Shown: piece after piece, positions 1 to 7,999 of the stretch
How the letters are laid out: every line of letters starts with the position of its first letter
How positions within the stretch are numbered: the stretch's first letter is position 1
Assembly (NCBI GenBank): GCA_947446925.1
Contig: CANFHU010000026.1
Location: forward strand, 1 to 38,915
Length of the DNA stretch: 38,915 nucleotides
Reading direction: 5' to 3'
DNA from: Flavobacteriia bacterium
GTDB lineage: Bacteria; Bacteroidota; Bacteroidia; Flavobacteriales_D; Crocinitomicaceae
Made by a program: the position numbers and the translations under genes
Notes under the pieces: model-generated
What the model was told of the DNA's origin: nothing
Databases searched by the model: none
Seen by the model: only the letters and a program-made list of their open reading frames with translations

Positions 1-479
1 AAAACTATTTGTGTAAATCCAGAACAATCTATACCAAAATTTGTTTTACCACCCCATAAATAAGGAGTATTCAAGTACGATTTTGCTAAAGTAAGTAGTT
101 TGATTTTAGCGAATTTGTAATTTGTTTCGAACACATCATTACCGATGTTAAACTTAGAAGAATTCGTAGTTGAAATAAACGCCCCCACTGGAAGTATCAT
201 TTTTCCGATAGGTGTTTTGATTTGGATGGATTTCGTGCAAATTTTCTGATTTAAACTCCAACTTTGCATTTCAGATTCCGTTAGATAAGCAATTTGTTTT
301 TCATCGATCCAACCTTCATAACCGTCCAAACGTGTTTTAATTTGAAGCCAATTGCTGTTTTTATCTAATATAGAAATTATTTCACCAAACAATAATTGAG
401 TCACTTGTTCGGCACTGTCTTTCATCTCCCCTCTTACCGGAGCAATAGAAACACGACAATAGGCGTATTGCATAGCCAT
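1..479 (-). CDS. NlpC/P60-family cell wall peptidase with N-terminal SH3-like region (3' end missing)
   Basis: Partial gene, cut by the left edge; about 159 residues are visible. Residues 1-65 look like a bacterial SH3 domain, with VRGE near 16 and GYEGWID at 53-59. A linker or second SH3-like part follows. The sequence then enters an NlpC/P60 domain with TPYLWGGK at 138-145 and DCSGFTQ at 151-157, where C152 is the expected catalytic cysteine; the His and third catalytic residue lie outside the window. Family knowledge: such enzymes cleave gamma-D-Glu to diamino-acid bonds in peptidoglycan peptides. No signal peptide is seen, so a role in recycling imported muropeptides (YkfC-like) is possible. 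The ATG overlaps the stop of the upstream DinB-like gene (TAATG), implying translational coupling. Confidence 0.88.
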   Translation of the reverse strand, partial: MAMQYAYCRVSIAPVRGEMKDSAEQVTQLLFGEIISILDKNSNWLQIKTRLDGYEGWIDEKQIAYLTESEMQSWSLNQKICTKSIQIKTPIGKMILPVGAFISTTNSSKFNIGNDVFETNYKFAKIKLLTLAKSYLNTPYLWGGKTNFGIDCSGFTQIV

Positions 480-1057
480 TAATTTTTCGGGAATGCACGA
501 TGATTCATCAAATTAACGGCTTGTTGAACATGTCGTTGGTTATGGTAAATCACAAATAAAAATGCATCTCCTACTCGTAGTCTAACAAATTTAGAAATAG
601 AAGTAGGTACTTTAGCACGTTGAATATTAACACTTTTAGCACTTTCTAAAATTTGCAATAACTCATTTTGGAATGCTTCAAAAATAGAAATATCATCCCC
701 TTTTACTAATTCTTTTTGATAAATTGGATTATAGGTTCTAGCCGCATTAAATTTACGTTTAACATTTTTTAATTGACCTAATTGCATGGATTTCCAAGCA
801 GACTTACCTAATGGGGAAGATATAAAATTAATTCTAGGTTCCCGAAAACGAGTTGCTGCTATTTTTTTGGAGAATGCAGGATGATAAAATGCTGCATATT
901 CATTTAAATGCGCAAAAATTTCTTTGATGGACCAAATGGATTCAGAAGGTTTCCACGTTAACTGAATATCTGAAAGTTTACTTAATTGTTTTTTAACAAA
1001 ATCAAGGTTTGATTTCGTGATCGATTCACTTTCTTGAAATAATTCAGCAGTTGTCAT
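479..1057 (-). CDS. DinB-like (DinB_2 superfamily) putative metal-dependent protein
   Basis: A 192-residue four-helix-bundle protein of the DinB/YfiT type. The visible signature is WKPSESIWSIKEIFAHL followed by a C-terminal YHNQRHVQQ. Counted from this start, the candidate metal-binding histidines are H50, H172 and H176. Family members include thiol transferases and uncharacterised damage-inducible proteins, so the substrate cannot be given. I chose the ATG at 1057. An upstream in-frame TTG at 1078 would add seven residues, but it overlaps a TACTTTTG box (1083-1076) that looks like the -7 promoter element. The stop overlaps the start of the NlpC/P60 gene. Confidence 0.82.
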   Translation of the reverse strand: MTTAELFQESESITKSNLDFVKKQLSKLSDIQLTWKPSESIWSIKEIFAHLNEYAAFYHPAFSKKIAATRFREPRINFISSPLGKSAWKSMQLGQLKNVKRKFNAARTYNPIYQKELVKGDDISIFEAFQNELLQILESAKSVNIQRAKVPTSISKFVRLRVGDAFLFVIYHNQRHVQQAVNLMNHRAFPKN

Positions 1058-1075
1058 ACACCCATTTTTATACTT

Positions 1076-1083
1076 CAAAAGTA
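1076..1083 (-). promoter_or_regulatory. Putative -7 box of the DinB-like/NlpC operon
   Basis: TACTTTTG on the minus strand matches the Bacteroidota -7 consensus TAnnTTTG. It ends 18 nt before the ATG at 1057. No good TTTG -33 element is seen at the usual distance, so this is a moderate call. Confidence 0.45.
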
Positions 1084-1122
1084 ATATATTTAGATTAGAA
1101 AAACGCTATTTTCAGACTAAAT

Positions 1123-2397
1123 TTATTGACCTACATAGACTTTCTTCGAAGGGTTTTTCATCGTGAAAATAAAGGAAGTTTTTGGCTCACGAATAATTTC
1201 CATTTTCCCTTCGATTTGTTGAATTAGTGCTTCAATCAACTCTAATCCAAACGTATTTTTATTCGTCGTTTCCACCCAAATACCATTATCCGAATAGGTA
1301 AAAACTAACGCGTCATTTTCCGTGTTTTTCATTGTAAAATGAATGACAAGTTCTTCGTTAGTACGTTTACCATGCTTAAGCGAGTTAGAAATCAACTCAT
1401 TAAATATCATAGCAATAGGAACGATAGGTTTTAACTTGGTTTTTTCAATATTAAAATCTAAATGTAATTTAATTTGATCATTTTCAATATGTGAATGTAT
1501 AATATCTCTTCCTAAACTACTGAAATATTCTTTTAAATTCAATTGCGACAAATCTTCCGCTTGATACATTTTTTCATGCACTAAAGAAATGGTAAGTATT
1601 CTATTAATTGCATCTTCAAATTGAACAATTGCGTCCGGGTTCGATAATTCCCTGGATTGCAAACGCAATAAACTGATAATTAACTGTAAATTATTTTTTA
1701 CTCGGTGATGTATTTCTTTTAACATAACCGTTTTTTCTTCATTTTGTTTCGAAATTGTTTGAAATTGTTCCTTCAAAATATCCGACGAAACCGCAATTTT
1801 TCGTGCTGCTAAAGAATTGGTAGAAAGTGTTACCCAATTAATATGCGTAAAGGTTAAAATTGCAATTGCCATGCTAATACAAATCTCCATTATATCCTCC
1901 ATTTTCAGCGGATGATAAAAGATGTAATCAATCTGATTTTCAATATTTAGAATGTAATAAATCTCTAAATTTAACGCATGAAACAAGGTAAATATTAACC
2001 CAAATTTTTTACCTAATGTCAAGAAAGCAAATAAAGCACTATTAAACATCCAAAGTCCTTCCACAATGTGTGGATTTTTGGGGTTTGCATACAAAGATGT
2101 GACTAACATCAATGCGCAAATAATGTTGCTTACAATCGAAGAATAATAATATTGTCCTGTTTTCTTGATATACGAATAGGAAATAAAACAAGCTATTCCC
2201 GCGATGCATGTAATAATAAATTTGGGAGGAGAAAAATAAACTAAGTTTAAAATACAAATAAAAAATAAAGCTAAAGTAATATAGCTAAACAACTTACATG
2301 TTAATATATATTTTGACTCCTCATAAATATCCTCTTTTTGGAGTGCCGGAACTTCAAAATATTTATGGATCGATTTTTTAATTATAGTCAGTATCAT
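1123..2397 (-). CDS. Membrane sensor histidine kinase, HisKA_2 type
   Basis: A 424-residue kinase. Residues 30-195 hold about six hydrophobic membrane segments (for example 36-54, 59-75, 86-103, 117-137, 170-190). A linker follows, then the HisKA_2 dimerisation motif KEIHHRVKNNLQ at 227-238; the phosphoacceptor is H230 or H231. The ATPase domain has an N box NELISNSLKHG at 333-343, a G1 box SDNGIW at 369-374, and FGLELI at 383-388. There is no recognisable periplasmic sensor domain, so the membrane part itself may sense the signal. No response regulator gene is adjacent; the nearest is 28 kb away (30196-30870), and pairing with it would be speculation. It is divergent from rocD. Confidence 0.9.
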   Translation of the reverse strand: MILTIIKKSIHKYFEVPALQKEDIYEESKYILTCKLFSYITLALFFICILNLVYFSPPKFIITCIAGIACFISYSYIKKTGQYYYSSIVSNIICALMLVTSLYANPKNPHIVEGLWMFNSALFAFLTLGKKFGLIFTLFHALNLEIYYILNIENQIDYIFYHPLKMEDIMEICISMAIAILTFTHINWVTLSTNSLAARKIAVSSDILKEQFQTISKQNEEKTVMLKEIHHRVKNNLQLIISLLRLQSRELSNPDAIVQFEDAINRILTISLVHEKMYQAEDLSQLNLKEYFSSLGRDIIHSHIENDQIKLHLDFNIEKTKLKPIVPIAMIFNELISNSLKHGKRTNEELVIHFTMKNTENDALVFTYSDNGIWVETTNKNTFGLELIEALIQQIEGKMEIIREPKTSFIFTMKNPSKKVYVGQ

Positions 2398-2448
2398 AAC
2401 GCTTATTTAACTAGGTAAAAATACAAAGCATTTACCTATAAATCTTAT

Positions 2449-2479
2449 TTTGAAGATCGAAGTAATTAACTTATCTTTG
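2449..2479 (+). promoter_or_regulatory. Bacteroidota-type promoter of rocD
   Basis: TTTG at 2449-2452, a 19-nt spacer, then TATCTTTG at 2472-2479. This matches the known Bacteroidota promoter (TTTG at -33, TAnnTTTG at -7) in sequence and spacing. It predicts a leader of about 43 nt before the ATG at 2527. Confidence 0.8.
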
Positions 2480-2526
2480 CCGGCGTTAAGAAAGCAGTTT
2501 TCTTACTCACTTTAAACTTTTATACT

Positions 2527-3804
2527 ATGATTACAATGGAAAGTAAAGCAGCTATGGAATTAATCCAATTAGAAGATAAATATGGTGCACATAATTATCA
2601 TCCACTACCTGTTGTGCTATCTCGCGGTGAAGGTGTTCACGTTTGGGATGTAGACGGTAAAAAATATTACGATTTCCTTTCTGCATACTCCGCTGTAAAT
2701 CAAGGTCATTGCCATCCAAAAATCATCGATGCAATGATTGAACAAGCGAAAACATTAACATTAACTTCACGTGCTTTTTATAACGATGTATTGGGTGAAT
2801 ATGAGCAATACGTGACAAACTATTTCGGTTTCGATAAAGTTTTACCTATGAATACAGGTGCAGAAGCCGTTGAGACTGCTATTAAATTATGTCGTAAATG
2901 GGCGTATGAAAAACGTGGTATTGCAGAAAATCAAGCAAAAATTGTAGTTTGTGAAAACAACTTCCACGGACGTACAACGACGATTGTATCTTTTTCAAAT
3001 GATCCAGACGCACAAAAAAACTTTGGTCCATTTACACCTGGTTTTATACGTATCCCATACAATGACACAGAAGCATTGGAGGAAGCAATGAAACAAGAGA
3101 ATGTGGTTGGATTTTTAGTAGAACCAATTCAAGGCGAAGCAGGTGTTTATGTTCCAGACAACGATTATTTATCTAAATGTCGTGCAATTTGTACTAAATA
3201 CAATGCTTTATTTATCGCTGACGAAGTTCAAACAGGAATTGCTCGTACTGGAAGTTTATTGGCAGTATGTGGCAATTGTTCTTGTGAGAAAAAATGTGAA
3301 AAACAAACAACCTATGCACAACCTGACATTTTAATTTTAGGGAAAGCGTTATCTGGTGGAGTTTATCCGGTTTCTGCAGTCCTTGCGAATGACGATATTA
3401 TGTTGGTTATTAAACCAGGTCAACACGGTTCAACATTTGGAGGAAATCCTATTGCTGCTAAAGTTGCAATGGCTGCATTAAAAGTTGTGGATGAAGAGCA
3501 ATTAGCTTTAAATGCACGTGAAATGGGAGAACTTTTCCGTTCCGAAATGAACCGAATTATTGCAAATACAGATTTAGTAGTAAAAGTTAGAGGAAAGGGA
3601 TTACTAAACGCAATCATTGTAAATGATACGGAAGATAGTTTAACCGCTTGGAATCTATGTGTTGCTTTAAAAGACAATGGGTTATTAGCGAAACCAACAC
3701 ATGGAAATATTATTCGTTTTGCACCTCCATTAGTGATCACAAAAGACGAATTGATGGAATGTGTTGCAATCATCGAAAAAACGATAACTGAATTCAAGAA
3801 ATAA
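2527..3804 (+). CDS. rocD: Ornithine aminotransferase
   Basis: A 425-residue class III PLP aminotransferase. It converts ornithine and 2-oxoglutarate to glutamate-5-semialdehyde and glutamate in arginine/proline metabolism. Motifs: [10 protein letters not shown] 109-118, EPIQGEAG 199-206, ADEVQTG 231-237 with the PLP-ring aspartate D232, and LGKALSGG 271-278 with Schiff-base lysine K273. The length fits the family. Unusual: between the PLP aspartate and lysine is an inserted cysteine cluster (C248, C251, C253, C257) that the eukaryotic and Bacillus enzymes, as I know them, lack. The start could also be M4, since MITM gives two ATGs. The gene has its own promoter and is followed directly by a strong terminator, so it is probably monocistronic. 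Confidence 0.93.
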   Translation: MITMESKAAMELIQLEDKYGAHNYHPLPVVLSRGEGVHVWDVDGKKYYDFLSAYSAVNQGHCHPKIIDAMIEQAKTLTLTSRAFYNDVLGEYEQYVTNYFGFDKVLPMNTGAEAVETAIKLCRKWAYEKRGIAENQAKIVVCENNFHGRTTTIVSFSNDPDAQKNFGPFTPGFIRIPYNDTEALEEAMKQENVVGFLVEPIQGEAGVYVPDNDYLSKCRAICTKYNALFIADEVQTGIARTGSLLAVCGNCSCEKKCEKQTTYAQPDILILGKALSGGVYPVSAVLANDDIMLVIKPGQHGSTFGGNPIAAKVAMAALKVVDEEQLALNAREMGELFRSEMNRIIANTDLVVKVRGKGLLNAIIVNDTEDSLTAWNLCVALKDNGLLAKPTHGNIIRFAPPLVITKDELMECVAIIEKTITEFKK

Positions 3805-3807
3805 TTT

Positions 3808-3832
3808 TAAAAGCCAGTTTTGCTGGCTTTTA
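3808..3832 (+). terminator. Intrinsic terminator of rocD
   Basis: Stem TAAAAGCCAG / CTGGCTTTTA (10 bp) with a 5-nt loop TTTTG, starting 4 nt after the rocD stop. The descending arm supplies the T run. Confidence 0.8.
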
Positions 3833-3848
3833 CAGTTTTATACATTTG
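3820..3848 (+). promoter_or_regulatory. Putative promoter of the phosphohexomutase-aroC operon
   Basis: TTG at 3820-3822, an 18-nt spacer, then TACATTTG at 3841-3848. The -33 element lies in the loop of the rocD terminator, so terminator and promoter overlap. The predicted leader before the TTG start at 3871 is about 18 nt. Confidence 0.6.
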
Positions 3849-3870
3849 TAATATTATTAAATAAGATATT

Positions 3871-5280
3871 TTGAGTACAAAAATTAAATTTGGAACTGAC
3901 GGTTGGAGAGCCATCATTGCAGAAGATTTTACAGTAGATAATGTAGCTCGTGTTGCACAAGCTACTGCTGTTTGGGTAAAAAAAAACAGTGATAACCCAA
4001 CAATTATTGTTGGTCACGATTGTCGTTTTGCTGGAGCATTATTCGTAGACACATGTGTTAAAATTTTCCTTCAAGAAGGTGTTCAAGTAAAAATGTCTAA
4101 AGGATTTGTGTCTACCCCTATGATTTCATTGGGAGCAAACAAATTAAACTGCGCATTGGGTGTTATCATTACAGCGAGTCATAATCCACCTGCATATAAT
4201 GGATACAAACTAAAAGCAGATTTCGGTGGACCACTTGCTCCAGAACACGTACAAGAAGTAGAGGATATGATTCAAGATACTATTTCCAACGATTATAAAG
4301 TTATTTCTATAGAGGATGCAATTGCATCTGGAAAAGTTGAAATCGTGGATTTAGAAACGATGTATGTGAAACATGTGGAAGCTAATTTCGACTTAGATGC
4401 AATTCGCAATTCGGGACTTAAATTTGTATATGATGCAATGTATGGTGCTGGTCAAAATGTAATGCGTCGTATATTACCAAATACTGAATTATTACATTGC
4501 GAAGCAAACCCTTCTTTTTACGGTCAAGCACCTGAACCAATCGCCAAAAACTTAAAAGAATTAGAAGCATTCATCAAAAATAATCCAGGAATTGCTTGTG
4601 GATTAGCGACGGATGGTGATGCAGACCGAATTGGTTTATATGATTCTAAAGGTGAGTTTGTAGATTCTCACCATATTATTTTATTGTTGATCCATTATTT
4701 AGTTAAACACAAAGGTATGTCTGGTAAAGTAGTTACTGCTTTCAGTGTAACGCCGCGTGTTGAAAAATTAGCTGCTTTATATAATTTACCACAAGAAACA
4801 ACCAAAGTTGGATTCAAAGAAATTGCTTCTAAAATGGTGGTAGAAGATGTATTAATAGGTGGTGAAGAATCCGGAGGAATTGCTGTAAAAGGTCACATTC
4901 CAGAACGTGATGGGATTTGGATGGGATTAATCATCTGGGAATATATGGCTAAATCTGGTAAGTCTTTAGAGGCTTTGATTGAAGAGGTATATGCTTTAGT
5001 TGGTGAATTCAAGTTTGAGCGAAACGATTTACATATCACAGAAGAACTGAAACAAAAAATCATTGCTAACTGTAAAGGCGATGCTTTCAAAACTTTTGGA
5101 GATTACGAAGTACGTGAGGTAAAAACTACAGATGGTTGGAAATATTTCTTTGATAATGAAAAATGGATGATGATTCGTGCATCTGGAACAGAACCTGTTC
5201 TTCGTACGTATGCAGAAGCACCAACTTTAGAAGAAGTAAGAAAAATATTGAGCCTAACAGAACAAACAATTTGTAATTAA
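3871..5280 (+). CDS. Phosphoglucomutase/phosphomannomutase family protein
   Basis: A 469-residue alpha-D-phosphohexomutase that interconverts hexose 1- and 6-phosphates. Motifs: catalytic phosphoserine loop [11 protein letters not shown] 101-111 (S103), metal loop ATDGDADR 246-253 (D248, D250, D252), sugar loop GGEESGG 330-336, and C-terminal phosphate loop RASGTEP. EESGG is shared by glucose- and mannose-phosphate enzymes, so the substrate cannot be settled. The start is TTG: it is the first in-frame start after the predicted promoter and gives the normal family N-terminus (IKFGTDGWR). The stop overlaps the aroC ATG (TAATG). Confidence 0.9.
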   Translation: MSTKIKFGTDGWRAIIAEDFTVDNVARVAQATAVWVKKNSDNPTIIVGHDCRFAGALFVDTCVKIFLQEGVQVKMSKGFVSTPMISLGANKLNCALGVIITASHNPPAYNGYKLKADFGGPLAPEHVQEVEDMIQDTISNDYKVISIEDAIASGKVEIVDLETMYVKHVEANFDLDAIRNSGLKFVYDAMYGAGQNVMRRILPNTELLHCEANPSFYGQAPEPIAKNLKELEAFIKNNPGIACGLATDGDADRIGLYDSKGEFVDSHHIILLLIHYLVKHKGMSGKVVTAFSVTPRVEKLAALYNLPQETTKVGFKEIASKMVVEDVLIGGEESGGIAVKGHIPERDGIWMGLIIWEYMAKSGKSLEALIEEVYALVGEFKFERNDLHITEELKQKIIANCKGDAFKTFGDYEVREVKTTDGWKYFFDNEKWMMIRASGTEPVLRTYAEAPTLEEVRKILSLTEQTICN

Positions 5281-6350
5281 TGGCTGGTTCTAGTTACGGA
5301 ACACTTTTTACACTAACGACCTTCGGGGAATCTCACGGACCTGCCATTGGCGGCGTTATAGAGGGGTTCCCCGCTGGTTTTTTGGTTGATTTCGATACTA
5401 TTCAAACCGAACTCGACCGAAGAAAACCTGGACAATCAAAACTAGTAACCCAACGCAAAGAATCTGACAAAGTGCAATTTTTGTCTGGTATCTTTGAAGG
5501 TAAAACTACGGGTACCCCTATTGGTTTTATAATTCCAAACGAAGATCAAAAATCGAAAGATTACGATCACCTAAAAAACACTTTTCGTCCTTCGCATGCA
5601 GATTACACCTATGAGGCGAAATACGGTCACCGAGATTATACAGGTGGAGGTAGAGCAAGCGCACGAGAAACTGCATCTCGCGTTGTTGCTGGCGCACTAG
5701 CAAAACAATTTTTACTCAAACAGGGAATTACTATTTGTGCGTTTGTGGATCAAATTGGTAGTATCAAACTTTCTAAAGTGGAAATTGAAAACGCAGATTT
5801 ATCCAGAATTGAAGAAAATTTAGTTCGATGCCCAGATTTGGGTAAAGCGCAAGAAATGGAAAACTTGATAGCATCTATCAAAAAGCAAGGAGATTCTATC
5901 GGTGGAAGTATTTTCTGTAGAGTAACTGGAGTTCCTGCAGGTCTAGGAGAACCAGTTTTTGATAAATTACATGCAGAACTAGGTAAAGCAATGCTATCCA
6001 TTAATGCTGTCAAAGGATTTGAAATTGGATCTGGTTTTGGTAGTATTTCCATGCTTGGTTCGGAACATAATGATGCTTTTTCAGGATTAGGAAAAACAAC
6101 TACAAATCATAGTGGAGGAATACAAGGTGGAATATCGAATGGCATGCCTATCTATTTTAGAACTGCTTTTAAACCTGTCGCTACCATTGTTGCAGCTCAA
6201 AATTCAGTAGATTCATCTGGAAACCCAGTTATTGTTTCCGGAAAAGGTCGTCATGATGCATGTGTTGTACCAAGGGCAGTCGTGATTGTAGAAGCAATGA
6301 CAGCAATAGTATTATTAGACTTCTACCTTCGTCAAAAAGCAATTAATTAA
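5280..6350 (+). CDS. aroC: Chorismate synthase
   Basis: A 356-residue enzyme that makes chorismate from EPSP with reduced FMN, the last step of the shikimate pathway. Signature motifs: [10 protein letters not shown] 16-25, [18 protein letters not shown] 103-120 followed by [11 protein letters not shown], and near the C-terminus [13 protein letters not shown]. The length is typical. Its ATG overlaps the stop of the mutase gene, so the two are probably translated together. Its stop abuts, with no gap, the stop of the convergent LolE-like gene. aroK lies 14 kb away, so the pathway is dispersed. Confidence 0.96.
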   Translation: MAGSSYGTLFTLTTFGESHGPAIGGVIEGFPAGFLVDFDTIQTELDRRKPGQSKLVTQRKESDKVQFLSGIFEGKTTGTPIGFIIPNEDQKSKDYDHLKNTFRPSHADYTYEAKYGHRDYTGGGRASARETASRVVAGALAKQFLLKQGITICAFVDQIGSIKLSKVEIENADLSRIEENLVRCPDLGKAQEMENLIASIKKQGDSIGGSIFCRVTGVPAGLGEPVFDKLHAELGKAMLSINAVKGFEIGSGFGSISMLGSEHNDAFSGLGKTTTNHSGGIQGGISNGMPIYFRTAFKPVATIVAAQNSVDSSGNPVIVSGKGRHDACVVPRAVVIVEAMTAIVLLDFYLRQKAIN

Positions 6351-7565
6351 TTATTGCAATCTGTTCTTGTATACCAAATATTTAACAGGAAAATAAGATG
6401 CAATTACGGAAAGCATAGAAACTAATGTGAGTACAAATACACCATCCTGTAATGTTAGTTCCATTGGAAAAGGTTGATTATCTGTATTTGGCAATACCAA
6501 CAAGTGTCCATAAATCTGCATTAAACAAACGGACACCCCTATTACAATTCCATATATCACTCCTTTAAAAGCGATTAATAAGCCTTCATAAAAAAAGATA
6601 CGGAAAATAAAAGATTCACTGGCACCAAAACTTTGTAATGTCCAAATATTTTTCTTTTTTTCAATATATAACATGGTTAAAGACGCAACTAAATTAAAGG
6701 CCGCAAGAATAAAGACAAAAACCAAGATTGCTATCACAATTAATTTTTCAGATTTACTGGTTTTGTAAATTAGTTCATTTTTCTCTAAATGAGTTTTGAC
6801 TTCAAATTTATCCCCTATTTTTTTTTGAATTTCTTCTTTTACCTTTTCTAAATCAGCAGTTGAATTGGTAGAAACATATACTGCAGTTATATCTTTCTCA
6901 TAACCTAACATGGAAGATGCAAGTGCTAGCGGTAATACGATATAAGATTCATTTACTTCTTTGTTGTAGTTAATTCTACCAGCAACATTCAAATTTTCTG
7001 TTCTAAAAGGATTTGAACTTACACTAACGCGCGCATCCCGTTTTGGAAAATAACATAATAACGTTTCGTGACCTGCATTCGTTGGTATGTATCCACCTAA
7101 TTTTTGAAGTAATAATGCACCTACAAGCGCTGTTGGAGAATTTTTTTCAGTCAAATGTGGAAAACCATCCACCATGTGTTTTTGCACATGAGCGATTTGT
7201 AAATAATTATCTTCCACACCAATCATTTTAGCGTTCACCCATTTTTTCTCATGGCGAAGAACCACAATTTCTTCCACTGCTTTACAAGTCAATTGGACAC
7301 CCGAAACAGATTTTATTGCTTTTAAATCGAGTGTGTTTTCATCAAATGTTTTACGTTGTTTAGAACGTATAATAATATCCGCGTCGAATTCAGAATATAA
7401 ATCTTCCACCATCGATTCAATACCATTGAATGCAGATATTAAAATCACAAGCGCTGCTGTAGTAACGGCAATACCAATTACAGAAATACGCGTAATTAAA
7501 TGAATTACGTTTTTCTTCTTTTTCGAAGACAGGTATCTACGTGCTATGAAGAATGGAACGTTAAT
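6351..7565 (-). CDS. LolC/LolE-type ABC transporter permease (FtsX domain)
   Basis: Inner-membrane permease of the lipoprotein-release family, 404 residues from the start proposed here. It has an N-terminal membrane helix at about 24-48, a MacB-like periplasmic domain, and a C-terminal FtsX domain with three helices (from SEKLIVIAILVFVFILAAF to the end). The usual N-terminus PFFIARRYLSSKKKKNVIHL is encoded upstream of the first in-frame GTG (7448), where an automatic caller would start and lose helix 1. No ATG, GTG or TTG is available there. The best-placed codon is ATT at 7565, giving Met-Asn-Val-Pro-Phe-Phe, 12 nt after the rbfA stop and in rbfA's frame. A rare ATT start, a sequence error or coupled initiation could explain this. 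The partner ATPase (LolD) is not in the window. Confidence 0.8.
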   Translation of the reverse strand: MNVPFFIARRYLSSKKKKNVIHLITRISVIGIAVTTAALVILISAFNGIESMVEDLYSEFDADIIIRSKQRKTFDENTLDLKAIKSVSGVQLTCKAVEEIVVLRHEKKWVNAKMIGVEDNYLQIAHVQKHMVDGFPHLTEKNSPTALVGALLLQKLGGYIPTNAGHETLLCYFPKRDARVSVSSNPFRTENLNVAGRINYNKEVNESYIVLPLALASSMLGYEKDITAVYVSTNSTADLEKVKEEIQKKIGDKFEVKTHLEKNELIYKTSKSEKLIVIAILVFVFILAAFNLVASLTMLYIEKKKNIWTLQSFGASESFIFRIFFYEGLLIAFKGVIYGIVIGVSVCLMQIYGHLLVLPNTDNQPFPMELTLQDGVFVLTLVSMLSVIASYFPVKYLVYKNRLQ

Positions 7566-7577
7566 AAGAAAGGAGTT

Positions 7578-7916
7578 TTATTTTTGGTTCAATAAATTTT
7601 GAATTTCCATAGCATAATCTAATGAATCATCAATTTTGAAGATTAATTCTGGAATTTTACGCATATTTTTCAAGCGTTTACCAACTTCTCCACGAATCTT
7701 TTTTGCGTTTTCATTGATTGAAGTTAATACTTCTTCTTTGGCTGGTCCACCGAAAACACTAACAAACACTCGTGCTAAGGACAAATCAGATGTTACACGC
7801 ACAACAGTTACAGAAACCATTGCTCCCAAACAGATTTCACGTGCATTTCGCTGAAAAAAAACAGATAACTCCTCTTGAATTACCCCTTCAATTTTATTTT
7901 GTCTTACTGATCCCAT
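7578..7916 (-). CDS. rbfA: 30S ribosome-binding factor A
   Basis: A 112-residue KH-fold protein. RbfA binds the 30S subunit during late 16S rRNA maturation and helps cold adaptation. Visible features: the start MGSVRQNKIEGVIQEELS, the core LSLARVFVSVFG, and RLKNMRKIPELIFKIDDSLDYA, which carries the family's typical kinked-helix region. The gene heads a two-gene unit with the LolE-like permease. A perfect TATCTTTG box ends 4 nt before the ATG, so the mRNA may be leaderless. Confidence 0.93.
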   Translation of the reverse strand: MGSVRQNKIEGVIQEELSVFFQRNAREICLGAMVSVTVVRVTSDLSLARVFVSVFGGPAKEEVLTSINENAKKIRGEVGKRLKNMRKIPELIFKIDDSLDYAMEIQNLLNQK

Positions 7917-7920
7917 GGTG

Positions 7921-7928
7921 CAAAGATA
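7921..7928 (-). promoter_or_regulatory. -7 box of rbfA, spaced for a leaderless transcript
   Basis: TATCTTTG on minus, then CACC, then the ATG at 7916. The transcription start expected from a -7 box falls at or next to the A of the start codon. Confidence 0.6.
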
Positions 7929-7999
7929 ATGATTTAATGAATCAATTGATTAATGTGAAAATGTAACAATGTATTAATTTGAAAATGCACGAAAATGAT
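7928..7999. repeat. Degenerate 24-bp tandem repeat, three units
   Basis: Three imperfect units start at 7928, 7952 and 7976. Units two and three begin AATGTGAAAATG and AATTTGAAAATG and end in TATT or GATT. They fill the space between the rbfA promoter and the ATPase stop. Function unknown. Confidence 0.5.

Noticed and set aside
479-2397. DinB-like, NlpC and histidine kinase as one signalling operon
   Set aside because: A promoter-like box lies between the kinase and the DinB-like gene, and the 45-nt gap gives no sign of coupling.
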